Origin: JBDTCS01 sp039923455
Lineage (GTDB): Bacteria > Bacteroidota > Ignavibacteria > Palsa-1295
Direction of reading: 5' to 3'
Length of the DNA stretch: 37,638 nucleotides
Assembly: GCA_039923455.1 (NCBI GenBank)
Contig: JBDTCS010000247.1
Location: 1 to 37,638, forward strand
Shown: positions 25,164 to 33,532 of the stretch, one piece after another
Layout: each line of letters begins with the position of its first letter
Numbering within the stretch: the first letter of the stretch is position 1
Notes under the pieces: generated by a model
What the model saw: the letters and a program-made list of their open reading frames with translations, nothing else
Told to the model about the DNA's origin: nothing
Database searches by the model: none
Position numbers and translations under genes: made by a program

Positions 25164-28079
25164 TTACTTCACGAGCATCATCTGACGAGTCAGTTTGATC
25201 GCCCCATCGCTGGTCGTGAGGGTGTAATAGTAGGCGCCGCTCGAAAGCTGACTTGCGTCAACGACCGTCGAATGTGTACCTGCTGCGTAGCGCTCACTGA
25301 AGACCGTCCGGATCAGATTGCCCTTCATATCCGTAATATCCATCCGGACATTCGCCTCACGTGGAAGTGTGAATCGGATCTCCGTGGTCGGGTTGAATGG
25401 GTTCGGATAATTCTGAGCCAGGCTGAATCCACCGACCTCCGTTAGCATACGGACTCCTGCACCTTCGATCCCATTACCACTTAATGTTAAAGTGGCTGCG
25501 GGAATCGAGACGCTGCTCGGATTAGGGAAAGTCAGGTTAGCTGTTGCTAAACCCTTCACGGTCGGTGTGAAGGTAAAAGTCAATGTTCCGGTTGCGCCAG
25601 CAGCGATGTTGACGTTTGAACCCTTTGTGCAAGTGAAGGGACCGTTACCCGCTGGCAAGCCAGGAGTCCAATCACACTCACCATCGTTCTTTAGGCTGAC
25701 ACCGAACTCTGCGCTTGTAGCCCCTACCTTCGTATCAGGCGCTGTTGCTGGAGCACCACTGACGGAAGCTGCACCACCAGAACCGCTGAGCGAAACTGGC
25801 ATCGCGTTGCTCGCGCCATCTGTGATTGTAAGCGTTCCACTTGCTGCACCTCGAGCTGTCGGGGTAAAGACGAGCTTGAAACTTGTCTTTCCAGTCGCGC
25901 CCACTGAGGACGAAGAAGCAGGTCCAACAATCGTATATCCTGAGGCACCGGTAAGTGTCGCTGTGTAGGCAGTCGTGATGTCTCCGCAATTTGTTACTTC
26001 GATCGTTGCTGTATCACTCATGCCGATGCACGTCTTCGCATTGAAGGCTGCATTCGGAGAAGCGCTCGCACAAACGATCTGACCAAAGACATCCAACGGC
26101 AACGCCGCTGTGATTGACTTGCCACTTGTCGAACCCTTGATGTTCAACTGAGCATTTCTGTCCCCACGCGCACCCGGTGTCGCACAAATGTTAACCACCT
26201 GTGATTTGCCGGCAGCGATTGTAAGTGGGAAGGTCGCACCGCTCAATACATAATCAGAAGAATCAGCGCCGGTGATAGTTGCACTCGTGATCGTCAGATC
26301 GGCCGAGCCGGTATTCCTGATTGTATCAGTACGACAAATCTGTTTTCCAACTATACCGGAATCGACGATCGGCTTTGCAGCGATTGCAAGCTTACCATAC
26401 GGAACACCTGTACCAAGCACGTTGATTGTGAACGAGCTTGTATCCCTACTCGGCACATCGAATGTTTTCGGAATGCTTGTCGTAACTCGAAGCCTTGCCG
26501 TGCGCGCTCCATTGCGAATCGGGCTGAAGCAGATGTGTACGGTCTTGAAATGATCGGGAGCAATAAGCGAATCGTCGCCGGTCATTCCGAAGTACGTAAA
26601 ATCTGCGTCGTTGTTGGCAAAATAATTGTGCGTGATCGCGATGGTATCAGTACCCGGATTGGTCAGCGTGACATCAGCACACACCGTATCTCCAACTCCG
26701 ACCGAATCAAAATTCAGTGGGCTTGGAGAAATCGTAAGTCTTGGTAGAATTCCGATACCGCGCAGCGAAACCTGCTGTGTGCCGTTGGCTGCATTGCTCA
26801 CGATATTCAGGATAGCAGGCCGAGATCCTTCGATCGTTGGGCTGTAACGAACCCAAACTGTATCCCATGTGCCGCTTGGAATTGGCGAACTCGGTAAACG
26901 GAGAATCGAGTATTCACTCGGGTAATCGCCACTCAAAAAGCTCGTTGGAGAAACGATTATAGCACCTGTGCCGGTCGAATAGACTACCACGAACTCATCA
27001 CGTGATTTCGACAGTTTGGTTCGAGTCTTGAGAAAAAGTGTATTCACGCCTTTAAGGTCGATGGAGGGCGCTACACCTGTACCGGTGAGCGGTACCGACA
27101 CCGAAATCGGACCTTCTGAATTGTTATTGAAATTCAGAGACGCCGTTCTTGTGCCTGAACCCTGGGGTGAGAATGTAACAGAGAAGGAATCAACGCTCGG
27201 TGCTGCCGGCGTTCCCGGAGGCAGGCTGATGATAGAATGAGTAATCGTGAATTCGCCGGCTTGTGTACCAGTGATGCTAACACCTGAGAAGGTAACCGTG
27301 ACAGGATTCGGATTCTTTACTATCACCGACTTCGCAGCAGTCGTCACCCCTGTACTGGTGCTCGGGAATGTAAGACTTGCCGGTGCATAGGAAATCTTAT
27401 TATAATGGGTGCCGGTAATTACGACATTATCAATCGCTCCCGTTTCAAGTCCCCATCCCGAATAATATTCTGCGTCAAATGCTACTTGTAGCGAGGAGCT
27501 TCTATACGATTGCGGAATTCCGATATGATAATGCCTCCAGGCGCCGGGTGTTGTTGGAGCAGCATAGTCGATATTATAACCAGACTCCGCGTAGGTGTAG
27601 TCGGTGTGGTTCACTAAGCTCAGAACCGTCGAACTGCCACTTGAATTAATGAGCTTCAAAAAGAATTGATCATCCACGCCTTGGCTAACGTCGTAGTCTT
27701 GATCATACTGATTGTACGCCCAGAAGAAGTCAAAATCTACGTACGCCGTGTCTCCGGCTGCGCTGTAGAAGCTCGCGTCGACGACGGGAGTAATGATAGG
27801 CCCAACGCACCCGTCCCAATAATCACATAGTGCGGAGCCGTTTGATCCGTTGTAGCCAGTCGAGCTCCAGTACCAACCACTTCCTGTACCGGCATAATTA
27901 CCGCCATAATCGGAGTAGCTATTATCGGTCCAGCCAGCGGGTACAAAGGTTGACCGAGAAAAATCCTGAGAATAGAGCGTCGTCGTCGTTGAGGCTCTGG
28001 ATTCGCCTGCAACAAACGATAAAACTACCAGAAGCATAGCAGCAAGCAATGCCCCGGTAAACTTTAGCCGAGTTTTCAT
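25164..28079 (-). CDS. Choice-of-anchor D domain protein with T9SS type A sorting domain (paralog 2)
   Basis: A secreted protein of about 971 residues from the ATG at 28079, which begins a standard signal peptide (MKTRLKFTGALLAAMLLVVL to ESRAS). An ATG at 28115 would add 12 residues ahead of it. The order matches paralog 1: an aromatic N-terminal domain ending in GAIDNVVITGTHYN, several choice-of-anchor D sandwiches (FPSTSTGVTTAAKSVIVKNP, FDSVGVGDTVCADVTLTNP, CRTDTIRNTGSADLTI, VTNCGD), then AQNYPNPFNPTTEIRFTLP and a T9SS type A sorting domain ending in QMMLVK. It has extra cysteines late in the protein (KTC, GEC, FTC) that paralog 1 lacks, suggesting a different disulfide set. It is a likely PorU/PorV substrate. 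It carries its own terminator and a long structured leader. Confidence 0.86.
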   Translation of the reverse strand: MKTRLKFTGALLAAMLLVVLSFVAGESRASTTTTLYSQDFSRSTFVPAGWTDNSYSDYGGNYAGTGSGWYWSSTGYNGSNGSALCDYWDGCVGPIITPVVDASFYSAAGDTAYVDFDFFWAYNQYDQDYDVSQGVDDQFFLKLINSSGSSTVLSLVNHTDYTYAESGYNIDYAAPTTPGAWRHYHIGIPQSYRSSSLQVAFDAEYYSGWGLETGAIDNVVITGTHYNKISYAPASLTFPSTSTGVTTAAKSVIVKNPNPVTVTFSGVSITGTQAGEFTITHSIISLPPGTPAAPSVDSFSVTFSPQGSGTRTASLNFNNNSEGPISVSVPLTGTGVAPSIDLKGVNTLFLKTRTKLSKSRDEFVVVYSTGTGAIIVSPTSFLSGDYPSEYSILRLPSSPIPSGTWDTVWVRYSPTIEGSRPAILNIVSNAANGTQQVSLRGIGILPRLTISPSPLNFDSVGVGDTVCADVTLTNPGTDTIAITHNYFANNDADFTYFGMTGDDSLIAPDHFKTVHICFSPIRNGARTARLRVTTSIPKTFDVPSRDTSSFTINVLGTGVPYGKLAIAAKPIVDSGIVGKQICRTDTIRNTGSADLTITSATITGADSSDYVLSGATFPLTIAAGKSQVVNICATPGARGDRNAQLNIKGSTSGKSITAALPLDVFGQIVCASASPNAAFNAKTCIGMSDTATIEVTNCGDITTAYTATLTGASGYTIVGPASSSSVGATGKTSFKLVFTPTARGAASGTLTITDGASNAMPVSLSGSGGAASVSGAPATAPDTKVGATSAEFGVSLKNDGECDWTPGLPAGNGPFTCTKGSNVNIAAGATGTLTFTFTPTVKGLATANLTFPNPSSVSIPAATLTLSGNGIEGAGVRMLTEVGGFSLAQNYPNPFNPTTEIRFTLPREANVRMDITDMKGNLIRTVFSERYAAGTHSTVVDASQLSSGAYYYTLTTSDGAIKLTRQMMLVK

Positions 28080-28425
28080 AACGTTAAGAATAATATAGAA
28101 CACACGAGTACACATTGACAGACAACTTTTCGTGGTGATATTCCACGCAATCAGTATTAGCAGACGATGCTAGTAGAGCTAGTAATCGTCCAAAGATATT
28201 CTACCGTAGAGGGTAGCTGGACGTATTGGCTGATCCGAATATAACACATCCTCCATTCGATCTCAGCAAGACACCCCTGGGAAGGGGCTCAACCGACGAG
28301 TCGCCCCTAAGTAAGAAACACCAAGTAGGGTGAAAGTTACAGAGTTTTTTGAGAAAAAGCGAGTTTGTTCTATATGAAAGTCTTTTTCCGTAATTTGAGT
28401 CTAAATTATCAGATGACCAACAAAA
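28080..28425. other. Structured leader upstream of paralog 2
   Basis: About 350 bp without a gene between the rpsU terminator and paralog 2. Four small stems line up: CGTGG/CCACG (28131-28147), GACGAT/ATCGTC (28163-28190), CTACC/GGTAG (28201-28216) and CCCCT/AGGGG (28274-28287). An 80-codon open frame across 28201-28443 overlaps the terminator and has no protein-like features. No known riboswitch class was recognised. Confidence 0.5.
28163..28190. repeat. Hairpin enclosing a tandem GCTAGTA repeat
   Basis: A GACGAT...ATCGTC stem encloses GCTAGTA-GA-GCTAGTA (28169-28175 and 28178-28184). It lies about 85-110 bp upstream of the paralog 2 ATG, inside its probable leader. Confidence 0.4.
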
Positions 28426-28453
28426 AAAAGCCTCGTGAAACACGAGGCTTTTG
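28421..28453 (-). terminator. Strong intrinsic terminator after rpsU
   Basis: A perfect 12 bp stem (28441-28452 with 28426-28437), a 3-base loop, and a run of eight T on the minus strand. It lies about 30 bp after the rpsU stop. Confidence 0.93.
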
Positions 28454-28479
28454 AAATCTTAAACCGAGTATGCGTACTC

Positions 28480-28674
28480 TTAGGCTTCTTCTTCCTGAAT
28501 GCGCATCTGACGGCGCACGGCACGCTGGTGCAGTACTTTATTCGTGATCGAAGGCTTTTCAAAAAAAGTCCTGCGACGATACTCTTTTAATATTCCTGCG
28601 CGTTCGTACTTCTTTTTGAAGCGTCGGAGGGCCCTATCAATGGGCTCGTGGTCTTGAATGATGATGCCTACCAA
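28480..28674 (-). CDS. rpsU: 30S ribosomal protein S21
   Basis: A 64-residue basic protein of the small ribosomal subunit. The sequence IDRALRRFKKKYERAGILKEYRRRTFFEKPS is the S21 core, followed by a basic tail and an acidic end (QEEEA). Length is typical for the Bacteroidota side. The start is TTG at 28674, which gives the expected MVGI-type N-terminus; no ATG is available upstream in frame. It is followed by a strong terminator and preceded by a TATAAT-like box at 28720-28725, so it is probably its own transcription unit, 120 bp after the zinc-ribbon gene. Confidence 0.95.
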   Translation of the reverse strand: MVGIIIQDHEPIDRALRRFKKKYERAGILKEYRRRTFFEKPSITNKVLHQRAVRRQMRIQEEEA

Positions 28675-28719
28675 GATGTAAAGATCCCTTCTTTAATCGT
28701 GAAGAATTCCGTGGCTAAA

Positions 28720-28745
28720 ATTATAGCAAGCGGTTAACCCGCAAA
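28720..28745 (-). promoter_or_regulatory. Candidate promoter of rpsU
   Basis: On the minus strand TTTG (28745-28742) is followed 16 bp later by TATAAT (28725-28720), extending to TAATTTTA, one base off the Bacteroidota -7 box. The position, about 45 bp before the TTG start, is suitable. Confidence 0.4.
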
Positions 28746-28794
28746 TGGTATTGGAAGTTTCCCGGCTTTTTAGGAGCAGGGAAATCCCCGAGCC

Positions 28795-29253
28795 TTATGG
28801 CTTAAAATTCTCGAGCAACTTCTTCTCGCCCGACTTATCGAACGAAATTATTACAGCGTGGCGTCCGCTTCCCGTGACCTCTTTGCCCATGACCGTACCG
28901 ATATCGTCCCAATCTTTATGATAGACGGCCTCACCGATCGCATAAATACGCGTCGGGGTATAGAGTGTGCACTCACCGGCACTCAGGTTCGTATGTGCCT
29001 TTGGCTTCTCTTCGAGCATAGCCGTCAGGTTTACGAGCATCGTGTTGTGGCACTTGGTGCAACGTACCCACAAATTATCATTCCTGGGCTCCCCAGACTC
29101 CGGATCGATAGGCTGCGGGCCTTCACCGGCCATCTGCGTTTTGGCCTCACCGACGATCTCCTTGCGGGCCGTGCGAGTACAATCAGAACAGAGCATCAGC
29201 CCGGTTATGTACTTCGTCCGCCTTCTTGTCCGTGTCCTCGTTGTTTTCGCCAC
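28795..29253 (-). CDS. Small zinc-ribbon protein with C-terminal beta domain, unknown function
   Basis: A 152-residue protein I cannot name. A very basic N-terminus (many K/R in residues 1-14) is followed by two CxxC pairs, C22/C25 in LCSDC and C65/C68 in RCTKC, fitting one split zinc ribbon. Residues 104-150 read IYAIGEAVYHKDWDDIGTV then VIISFDKSGEKKLLENF. This small beta-barrel-like layout is similar to the GDxVxHxxxGxGxV pattern seen in CarD-like, KOW-like and DUF3553-like domains. The combination suggests a nucleic-acid or RNA-polymerase/ribosome-associated protein, but that is inference. The start is GTG at 29253. It lies directly before rpsU and after nadE on the same strand. Confidence 0.75.
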   Translation of the reverse strand: MAKTTRTRTRRRTKYITGLMLCSDCTRTARKEIVGEAKTQMAGEGPQPIDPESGEPRNDNLWVRCTKCHNTMLVNLTAMLEEKPKAHTNLSAGECTLYTPTRIYAIGEAVYHKDWDDIGTVMGKEVTGSGRHAVIISFDKSGEKKLLENFKP

Positions 29254-29456
29254 AGTCTAGATTTTTCCAGATGGATCGCCCACATCAAAAAATGTTTGGC
29301 GATCTATGAAAGATTACTGCCGAAATTTCGTATTATTGTGCTCAGTCTCTTGTGCCCGGTGTTACTCTATTATATTTGAAACAGAATGCACTAAGCAGAG
29401 AAGTAAGCAATCTTCTCAGGAAACATAGATAACAAATATACGAAGATTTTTGAGCC

Positions 29457-29485
29457 AAAGGACGAAAAACGGATTTTCGTCCTTT
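29457..29485 (-). terminator. Perfect hairpin downstream of nadE
   Basis: AAAGGACGAAAA (29457-29468), loop of 5, TTTTCGTCCTTT (29474-29485): a perfect 12 bp stem 49 bp after the nadE stop. The T-tract is inside the stem end rather than after it, so termination efficiency is uncertain. Confidence 0.55.
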
Positions 29486-29533
29486 GAGGATACTTTGTCC
29501 TATACAGCTTAGTTCTAACGCAGAGAAACGTAA

Positions 29534-30379
29534 TTACATCCCCCAATCGCGCGGGTAGCGAAAATCGGCGTTTATCGTCCGGGAGGATAGCTTGGCGATA
29601 ATTGGCGGTCTGCGCTTAAATTGGACCCTAGCGATGATTTTTCCGATTCGCTCAACGAAGGCCTCCTCGAATCCTCTCTCGATGAGCAATCCCTTGGATT
29701 CTCTCAGATCCACCATGTAGTAGAGCAATCGGTCGACTTCACGATAGGACAAGCCTAACTCCTGTTCATCCGTTTGACCGGCCCAAAGATCTGCACTCGG
29801 CGCCTTATTGACGATACTCTTCGGGATTCCTAACGCTTCCGACAATTGCCACACTTGCGTCTTGTAGAGATCTCCGATTGGATTTATCGCACTTGCATTG
29901 TCGCCGAAAAGCGTTGTGTAGCCGAGTAAAGATTCGGTTTTATTCGATGTGCCGATGACGAGCGCCTTTCTTGATTGCGAGCGATCATAGAGCGTGATCA
30001 TTCTGAGACGTGCCATCACATTCCCTTTGCGCACTCTGTCGATGTCGGGGTTCGCAGTAAAATACGCATCCGCACTCGGAGTGATCTCACAAATCTCGTG
30101 GGAAATTCCAAGCTGATTCACTACGAGCATCGCATCTGTTACGCTTTCCGGACTCGACGTCTTGTAAGGCATCAGCACAACATGAACATGCTCAGGCCCA
30201 AGTGCATGAACGGCCAGATACGTCGAGAGCGCTGAATCGATACCTCCCGATAATCCGAGCACGGCATTCTCGAATCCCGTTTTGCGAACTTCTTCTCGCA
30301 CAAAAATATTCAGCACGCTTAAGACTTGCTCCGTATTCAGGAGCAGCGGACTTTTCTCGGCTGAGTGAGGAGCTTCCAA
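29534..30379 (-). CDS. nadE: NAD synthetase, ammonia-dependent type
   Basis: A 281-residue N-type ATP pyrophosphatase that amidates deamido-NAD to NAD, the last step of NAD synthesis. Seen: the PP-loop SGGIDS at 44-49, MPYKTSSPESVTDA, GTSNKTESLLGYTTLFGD, INPIGDLYKTQVW and PSADLWAGQTDEQELG, all NadE hallmarks. No glutaminase domain is present, so it should use free ammonia. The start is TTG at 30379: the frame is closed upstream only by the stop codon of the aminotransferase gene, and no ATG lies between. It begins about 33 bp after that gene. Confidence 0.95.
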   Translation of the reverse strand: MEAPHSAEKSPLLLNTEQVLSVLNIFVREEVRKTGFENAVLGLSGGIDSALSTYLAVHALGPEHVHVVLMPYKTSSPESVTDAMLVVNQLGISHEICEITPSADAYFTANPDIDRVRKGNVMARLRMITLYDRSQSRKALVIGTSNKTESLLGYTTLFGDNASAINPIGDLYKTQVWQLSEALGIPKSIVNKAPSADLWAGQTDEQELGLSYREVDRLLYYMVDLRESKGLLIERGFEEAFVERIGKIIARVQFKRRPPIIAKLSSRTINADFRYPRDWGM

Positions 30380-30412
30380 AATCTGATGGAGAGTCTTAGT
30401 TCTAAGCGAAGC

Positions 30413-31663
30413 TTACTGAATCGACGCGAGTCCCGATTTCAATCGCTTTGCACCCTCTTCAATATCTTCTTCTGAAGCGGCGAAGCTAAGTCGAACGGCA
30501 TCAGCTTTGCCAAACGCTGTTCCGGGAACAAGTGCAAGACCAAACTCTTCGAGCAATATCTCGCAAATATCTTCGGATGAAGCGATGCGCTTACCCGTCG
30601 AACTCGTTCTACCAATAAAACTTGAGATGTCAAAGAAGACATAAAACGCAGCACGAGGTACAGAGAAACGAATGCCCGGAATATCATTGAGCAACCGAAC
30701 TATCAGATCTCTGCGAGCTTGGAATCGCACACGCATAGTCTCGACCGTGTCCTGCGGACCTGTCAGTGCCACCATTGCTGCACGCTGGCTGATCGAGCTC
30801 GGATGCGAAACAGCCTGGCTTTGCAGGCGATTCATCGCTTCGATCACAAACGCCGGACCAGTTGCGTAACCAAGTCTCCAGCCCGTCATCGCATACGCTT
30901 TGCTCAGACCATTTACAGTGATCACTTGATCTTGAATTTCACGAATGGCACCGAGTGAAAAATGTTTGCGGCCATCATACGTTAACTTTTCATAGAGTTC
31001 ATCCATGATCACGTAGATCCCACTCTCACGAATAATATCTACGAGTGCCAGAAGATCTTTCTCATCATACATTCCGCTTGTGGGGTTCACTGGTGTGTTC
31101 ATGATCATCGCTTTCGTACGCGATGTGATCGCACGCTTCAGATCTTCAGACTGTAAGATCCAATTGTTCTCTACGGTCGTTTCGACAAAGACGGATGTGC
31201 CTTCGGAGATTGCGACCATCGCTGGATAGCTCACCCAATATGGCGAAGGAATGATCACTTCATCACCGCGATCGACAAGCACTGCAACCGCATTCGAAAG
31301 TGCATGCTTGCCACCGCTCGAAATTTGGATCTGCTCGGCACTGGTTTCGATGCCGTTATCTCGCGTAAATTTTTCAGCGACGATCTGTCGCAATTCGGGC
31401 AATCCCTCGGCTGGAGTGTACTTCGTAAAATTTTGCTCGATCGCTTGAATGCCTGCACGCTTGATATGCTCGGGCGTCGGAAAGTTTGGTTCGCCAGTCG
31501 AGAGGCTGACAATCGAGCGCCCTTCTTTTTTTAGCTCGGCAGCACGCGCAGCAATTCGAAGCGTTGCGGCCTCTGTCACATTCGCCATGCGACCACTAAG
31601 CGTGTGCTTTGCATGACTCGATCCGTTTCGTGCGACCTTTTGTATCGTTTCTGCTAATTCCAT
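30413..31663 (-). CDS. Class I pyridoxal-phosphate aminotransferase (aspartate aminotransferase type)
   Basis: A 416-residue fold-type I aminotransferase of the AspB (1-gamma) group. Seen: SLSTGEPNFPTP (53-64), KYTPAEGLPELR, SSGGKHAL (115-122), PSPYWVSYP, NTPVNPTSGM (189-198), MDELYEKLTY with the PLP-contacting D221 and Y224, the Schiff-base lysine K255 in NGLSKAYAMTGWRLGY, and a C-terminal RLSFA with the substrate-binding arginine. It probably transfers the amino group between aspartate and 2-oxoglutarate, though aromatic or prephenate specificity cannot be excluded. About 20 N-terminal residues precede the family core. ATG start at 31663, 12 bp after coaD. Confidence 0.93.
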   Translation of the reverse strand: MELAETIQKVARNGSSHAKHTLSGRMANVTEAATLRIAARAAELKKEGRSIVSLSTGEPNFPTPEHIKRAGIQAIEQNFTKYTPAEGLPELRQIVAEKFTRDNGIETSAEQIQISSGGKHALSNAVAVLVDRGDEVIIPSPYWVSYPAMVAISEGTSVFVETTVENNWILQSEDLKRAITSRTKAMIMNTPVNPTSGMYDEKDLLALVDIIRESGIYVIMDELYEKLTYDGRKHFSLGAIREIQDQVITVNGLSKAYAMTGWRLGYATGPAFVIEAMNRLQSQAVSHPSSISQRAAMVALTGPQDTVETMRVRFQARRDLIVRLLNDIPGIRFSVPRAAFYVFFDISSFIGRTSSTGKRIASSEDICEILLEEFGLALVPGTAFGKADAVRLSFAASEEDIEEGAKRLKSGLASIQ

Positions 31664-31675
31664 GCTTCAATGTTA

Positions 31676-32185
31676 TTACTTCGAATACTTTTTTCGAAGT
31701 GCTTCTGCGACGACGGGCGGTACAAAGCTTTCGATCACCTCACCGTGTTGCGCCAGTTCGCGAACGATCGTCGAATTCAAATAGGTGTAGTCTTCGTGTG
31801 GCATCAGAAAAACGGTGCTGATCTCCTGAGCTAACTTACGATTCACGAGCGCCATCTGAAACTCATACTCGAAATCACTCAGCACTCGTAAACCTCGCAC
31901 GACGGCAACAGCACCCAGCTTTCTGGCATAATCCACTAACAATCCATGAAACATGTCTGCCCGAATATTGGTGCGAGACCCGAGTTCGCTCTTCAGTGAG
32001 GACTCGATCAACGCAAGTCGCTCCGGCACACTAAAAAGTGGCGTTTTTTGGCTGTTTGTTGCAAGTGCTACGACGACTTCATCAAAAAGATCGGCCGCAC
32101 GAGCAATAATATCCAGATGCCCGTTCGTGATCGGATCGAACGTGCCGGGATAAATTGCGAGTCGTTTTGCTTGTTTTTCGTTCAA
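31676..32185 (-). CDS. coaD: Phosphopantetheine adenylyltransferase
   Basis: A 169-residue nucleotidyltransferase that joins ATP and 4'-phosphopantetheine to dephospho-CoA, the penultimate step of CoA synthesis. Seen: IYPGTFDPITNGHLDII with the T-x-G-H motif at 20-23, FSVPERLALI, VVRGLRVLSDFEYEFQMALVNR around 95-120, and the late motif YTYLNSTIVRELA. Length is standard. The start is TTG at 32185; the frame offers no closer ATG. It begins 7 bp after rsmD, and the two genes are commonly neighbours in bacteria. Confidence 0.96.
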   Translation of the reverse strand: MNEKQAKRLAIYPGTFDPITNGHLDIIARAADLFDEVVVALATNSQKTPLFSVPERLALIESSLKSELGSRTNIRADMFHGLLVDYARKLGAVAVVRGLRVLSDFEYEFQMALVNRKLAQEISTVFLMPHEDYTYLNSTIVRELAQHGEVIESFVPPVVAEALRKKYSK

Positions 32186-32192
32186 AATAGAG

Positions 32193-32747
32193 CTATTCCG
32201 CCGAATATCCTATCAATGAAAAAGATGCTTCTCCCAGATCAAGCCGTCGAAGTAGCCTAAAGCCGATCGGCACTTGGACTGCGAGCTTGCTGCTATGCTC
32301 TATCACGAGCACACCAGCAGAATCCAGGAGGTTCAACGCAAAAATGTCTTGGGGAAGTTCGGCAAGGCTGCGCAATTCCGCATAGGGGGCGTCAGCGAGC
32401 ACCAGGTCAAACGGTCCGACGAGCGTAGAGAGCTTCGTGAAGACGTCGATTTTGAGAACCGAAGTCTCTTTAACTACACCAAAAGCGGTGACATTCTTCT
32501 GTATCGCTTCGAAGGCCTTTCGATCTTTCTCCACCATCGTGGCGTGGGATGCTCCTCGGCTGATCGCCTCAAGGCCGAGCGCACCGCTCCCGGCAAAAAG
32601 ATCAAGCACTCGAATCCCTTCGAAATCAAGGAGATTATTTAGAACATTAAAAAGTGATTCACGTGCACGATCGGTAGTTGGACGGGTCTCGCTTCCGCTC
32701 GGCGCGATAAGCGTTCGGCTCTTAAATTTACCGGCGATAATTCTCAT
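32193..32747 (-). CDS. rsmD: 16S rRNA (guanine(966)-N(2))-methyltransferase RsmD
   Basis: A 184-residue SAM-dependent methyltransferase acting on G966 of 16S rRNA in the assembled small subunit. Seen: MRIIAGKFKSR and RPTTDRARESLFNVL at the N-terminus, motif I DLFAGSGALGLEA at 49-61, VEKD (motif II) near 72-75, and the catalytic motif DAPY at 119-122, a mild variant of D/N-P-P-Y/F. ATG start at 32747. It lies 11 bp after the unknown gene at 32759 and 7 bp before coaD. Confidence 0.95.
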   Translation of the reverse strand: MRIIAGKFKSRTLIAPSGSETRPTTDRARESLFNVLNNLLDFEGIRVLDLFAGSGALGLEAISRGASHATMVEKDRKAFEAIQKNVTAFGVVKETSVLKIDVFTKLSTLVGPFDLVLADAPYAELRSLAELPQDIFALNLLDSAGVLVIEHSSKLAVQVPIGFRLLRRLDLGEASFSLIGYSAE

Positions 32748-32758
32748 CCGGCGCGCGC

Positions 32759-33514
32759 TTAGCGTATCGCGAGCAGACTGTGCTCACCTGAAGCTAAGTG
32801 GAGTGCGGTACCGATCGCGAGAGCGAGTAGATTTGCCCTACCAGCGTATGCTGATGATGTAGAATCTTCGAACGTGCACATGGATTCGAGCAACTCTTCA
32901 CTCACGATCCCAACTTCGCTCGACAAAACTTTTGACAAACGCTTGCGATGTCGCTTTCTAACATCTTCACCCGATAGCAACAGGCGACCCGAATGTGGCA
33001 ACTCCAATACAGTCCGCTGAACTGCCGGATCTAGCTCCGTGTAATCCTCAATGCTCATAGGCGCAGCGCGAAACGATACGTGAGTTCCAACCAACGTGCA
33101 CAGAAAGAGACTTGCATTCTCACACAGCAAGAGCGAAGAGAACTCTGGAGCGTATTTCAGAAACGAGGCGGCTGCATAAAGCGGCGACGCGATGCTTGCA
33201 CGTGACGAGACAGGTTGGATCAGAACCGACGATTGAAAGAGTGAAGCGCTCCAATGCATATTCGTTCGAACTGCGAGCGAAATAGGAACATGAAGATCCA
33301 TCTCGAACTCGAGATCACTGCCATTATATTCTTGACCGTGAGGCAATGTATAAAGAATATCGACGGTTGCGTCGAGCGCTTTTACAGTGATTGGAGAACC
33401 GGAAATAAACGCTTCCGACTGCACACTCTCAACCGTCACGTGACCATCAACAATGCGCACTCGCAAGCCGAGCGATGAATCTCTGGTTACACTTACGATC
33501 TCTAAGTCTCTCAC
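32759..33514 (-). CDS. Unknown protein with weak PilM/ASKHA-like look
   Basis: A 251-residue protein without recognised motifs. It is mostly beta/alpha, soluble, with no signal peptide and no membrane segment. The second half (LLCENASLFLCTLVGTHVSF, then a helix, LLLSGEDVRKRHRKRLSKVL and finally LLALAIGTALHLASG) resembles in pattern the ATPase core of PilM and other actin-like (ASKHA) proteins, but the nucleotide loops are not obvious. A gene just before rsmD in other Bacteroidota encodes DUF3822 proteins of a similar fold class; this could be a distant member. It lies between comEA and rsmD with 18 and 11 bp gaps. The start is GTG at 33514. Function unknown. Confidence 0.65.
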   Translation of the reverse strand: MRDLEIVSVTRDSSLGLRVRIVDGHVTVESVQSEAFISGSPITVKALDATVDILYTLPHGQEYNGSDLEFEMDLHVPISLAVRTNMHWSASLFQSSVLIQPVSSRASIASPLYAAASFLKYAPEFSSLLLCENASLFLCTLVGTHVSFRAAPMSIEDYTELDPAVQRTVLELPHSGRLLLSGEDVRKRHRKRLSKVLSSEVGIVSEELLESMCTFEDSTSSAYAGRANLLALAIGTALHLASGEHSLLAIR

Positions 33515-33532
33515 GGTCTTATGCGATTCTTG

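Noticed and set aside
22013..27240. Repeated motifs as a possible CRISPR or satellite array
   Set aside because: The repetition is at protein level (choice-of-anchor D modules of about 100 residues). No short identical DNA repeats with regular spacers exist.
28200..28330. Possible tRNA from GC-rich stems near 28274-28330
   Set aside because: No GGTTCGA-type T-loop, no acceptor pairing and no CCA end.
28201..28443. 80-codon minus-strand frame in the leader of paralog 2
   Set aside because: It starts inside the rpsU terminator and has no conserved look. The region is better explained as terminator plus leader.
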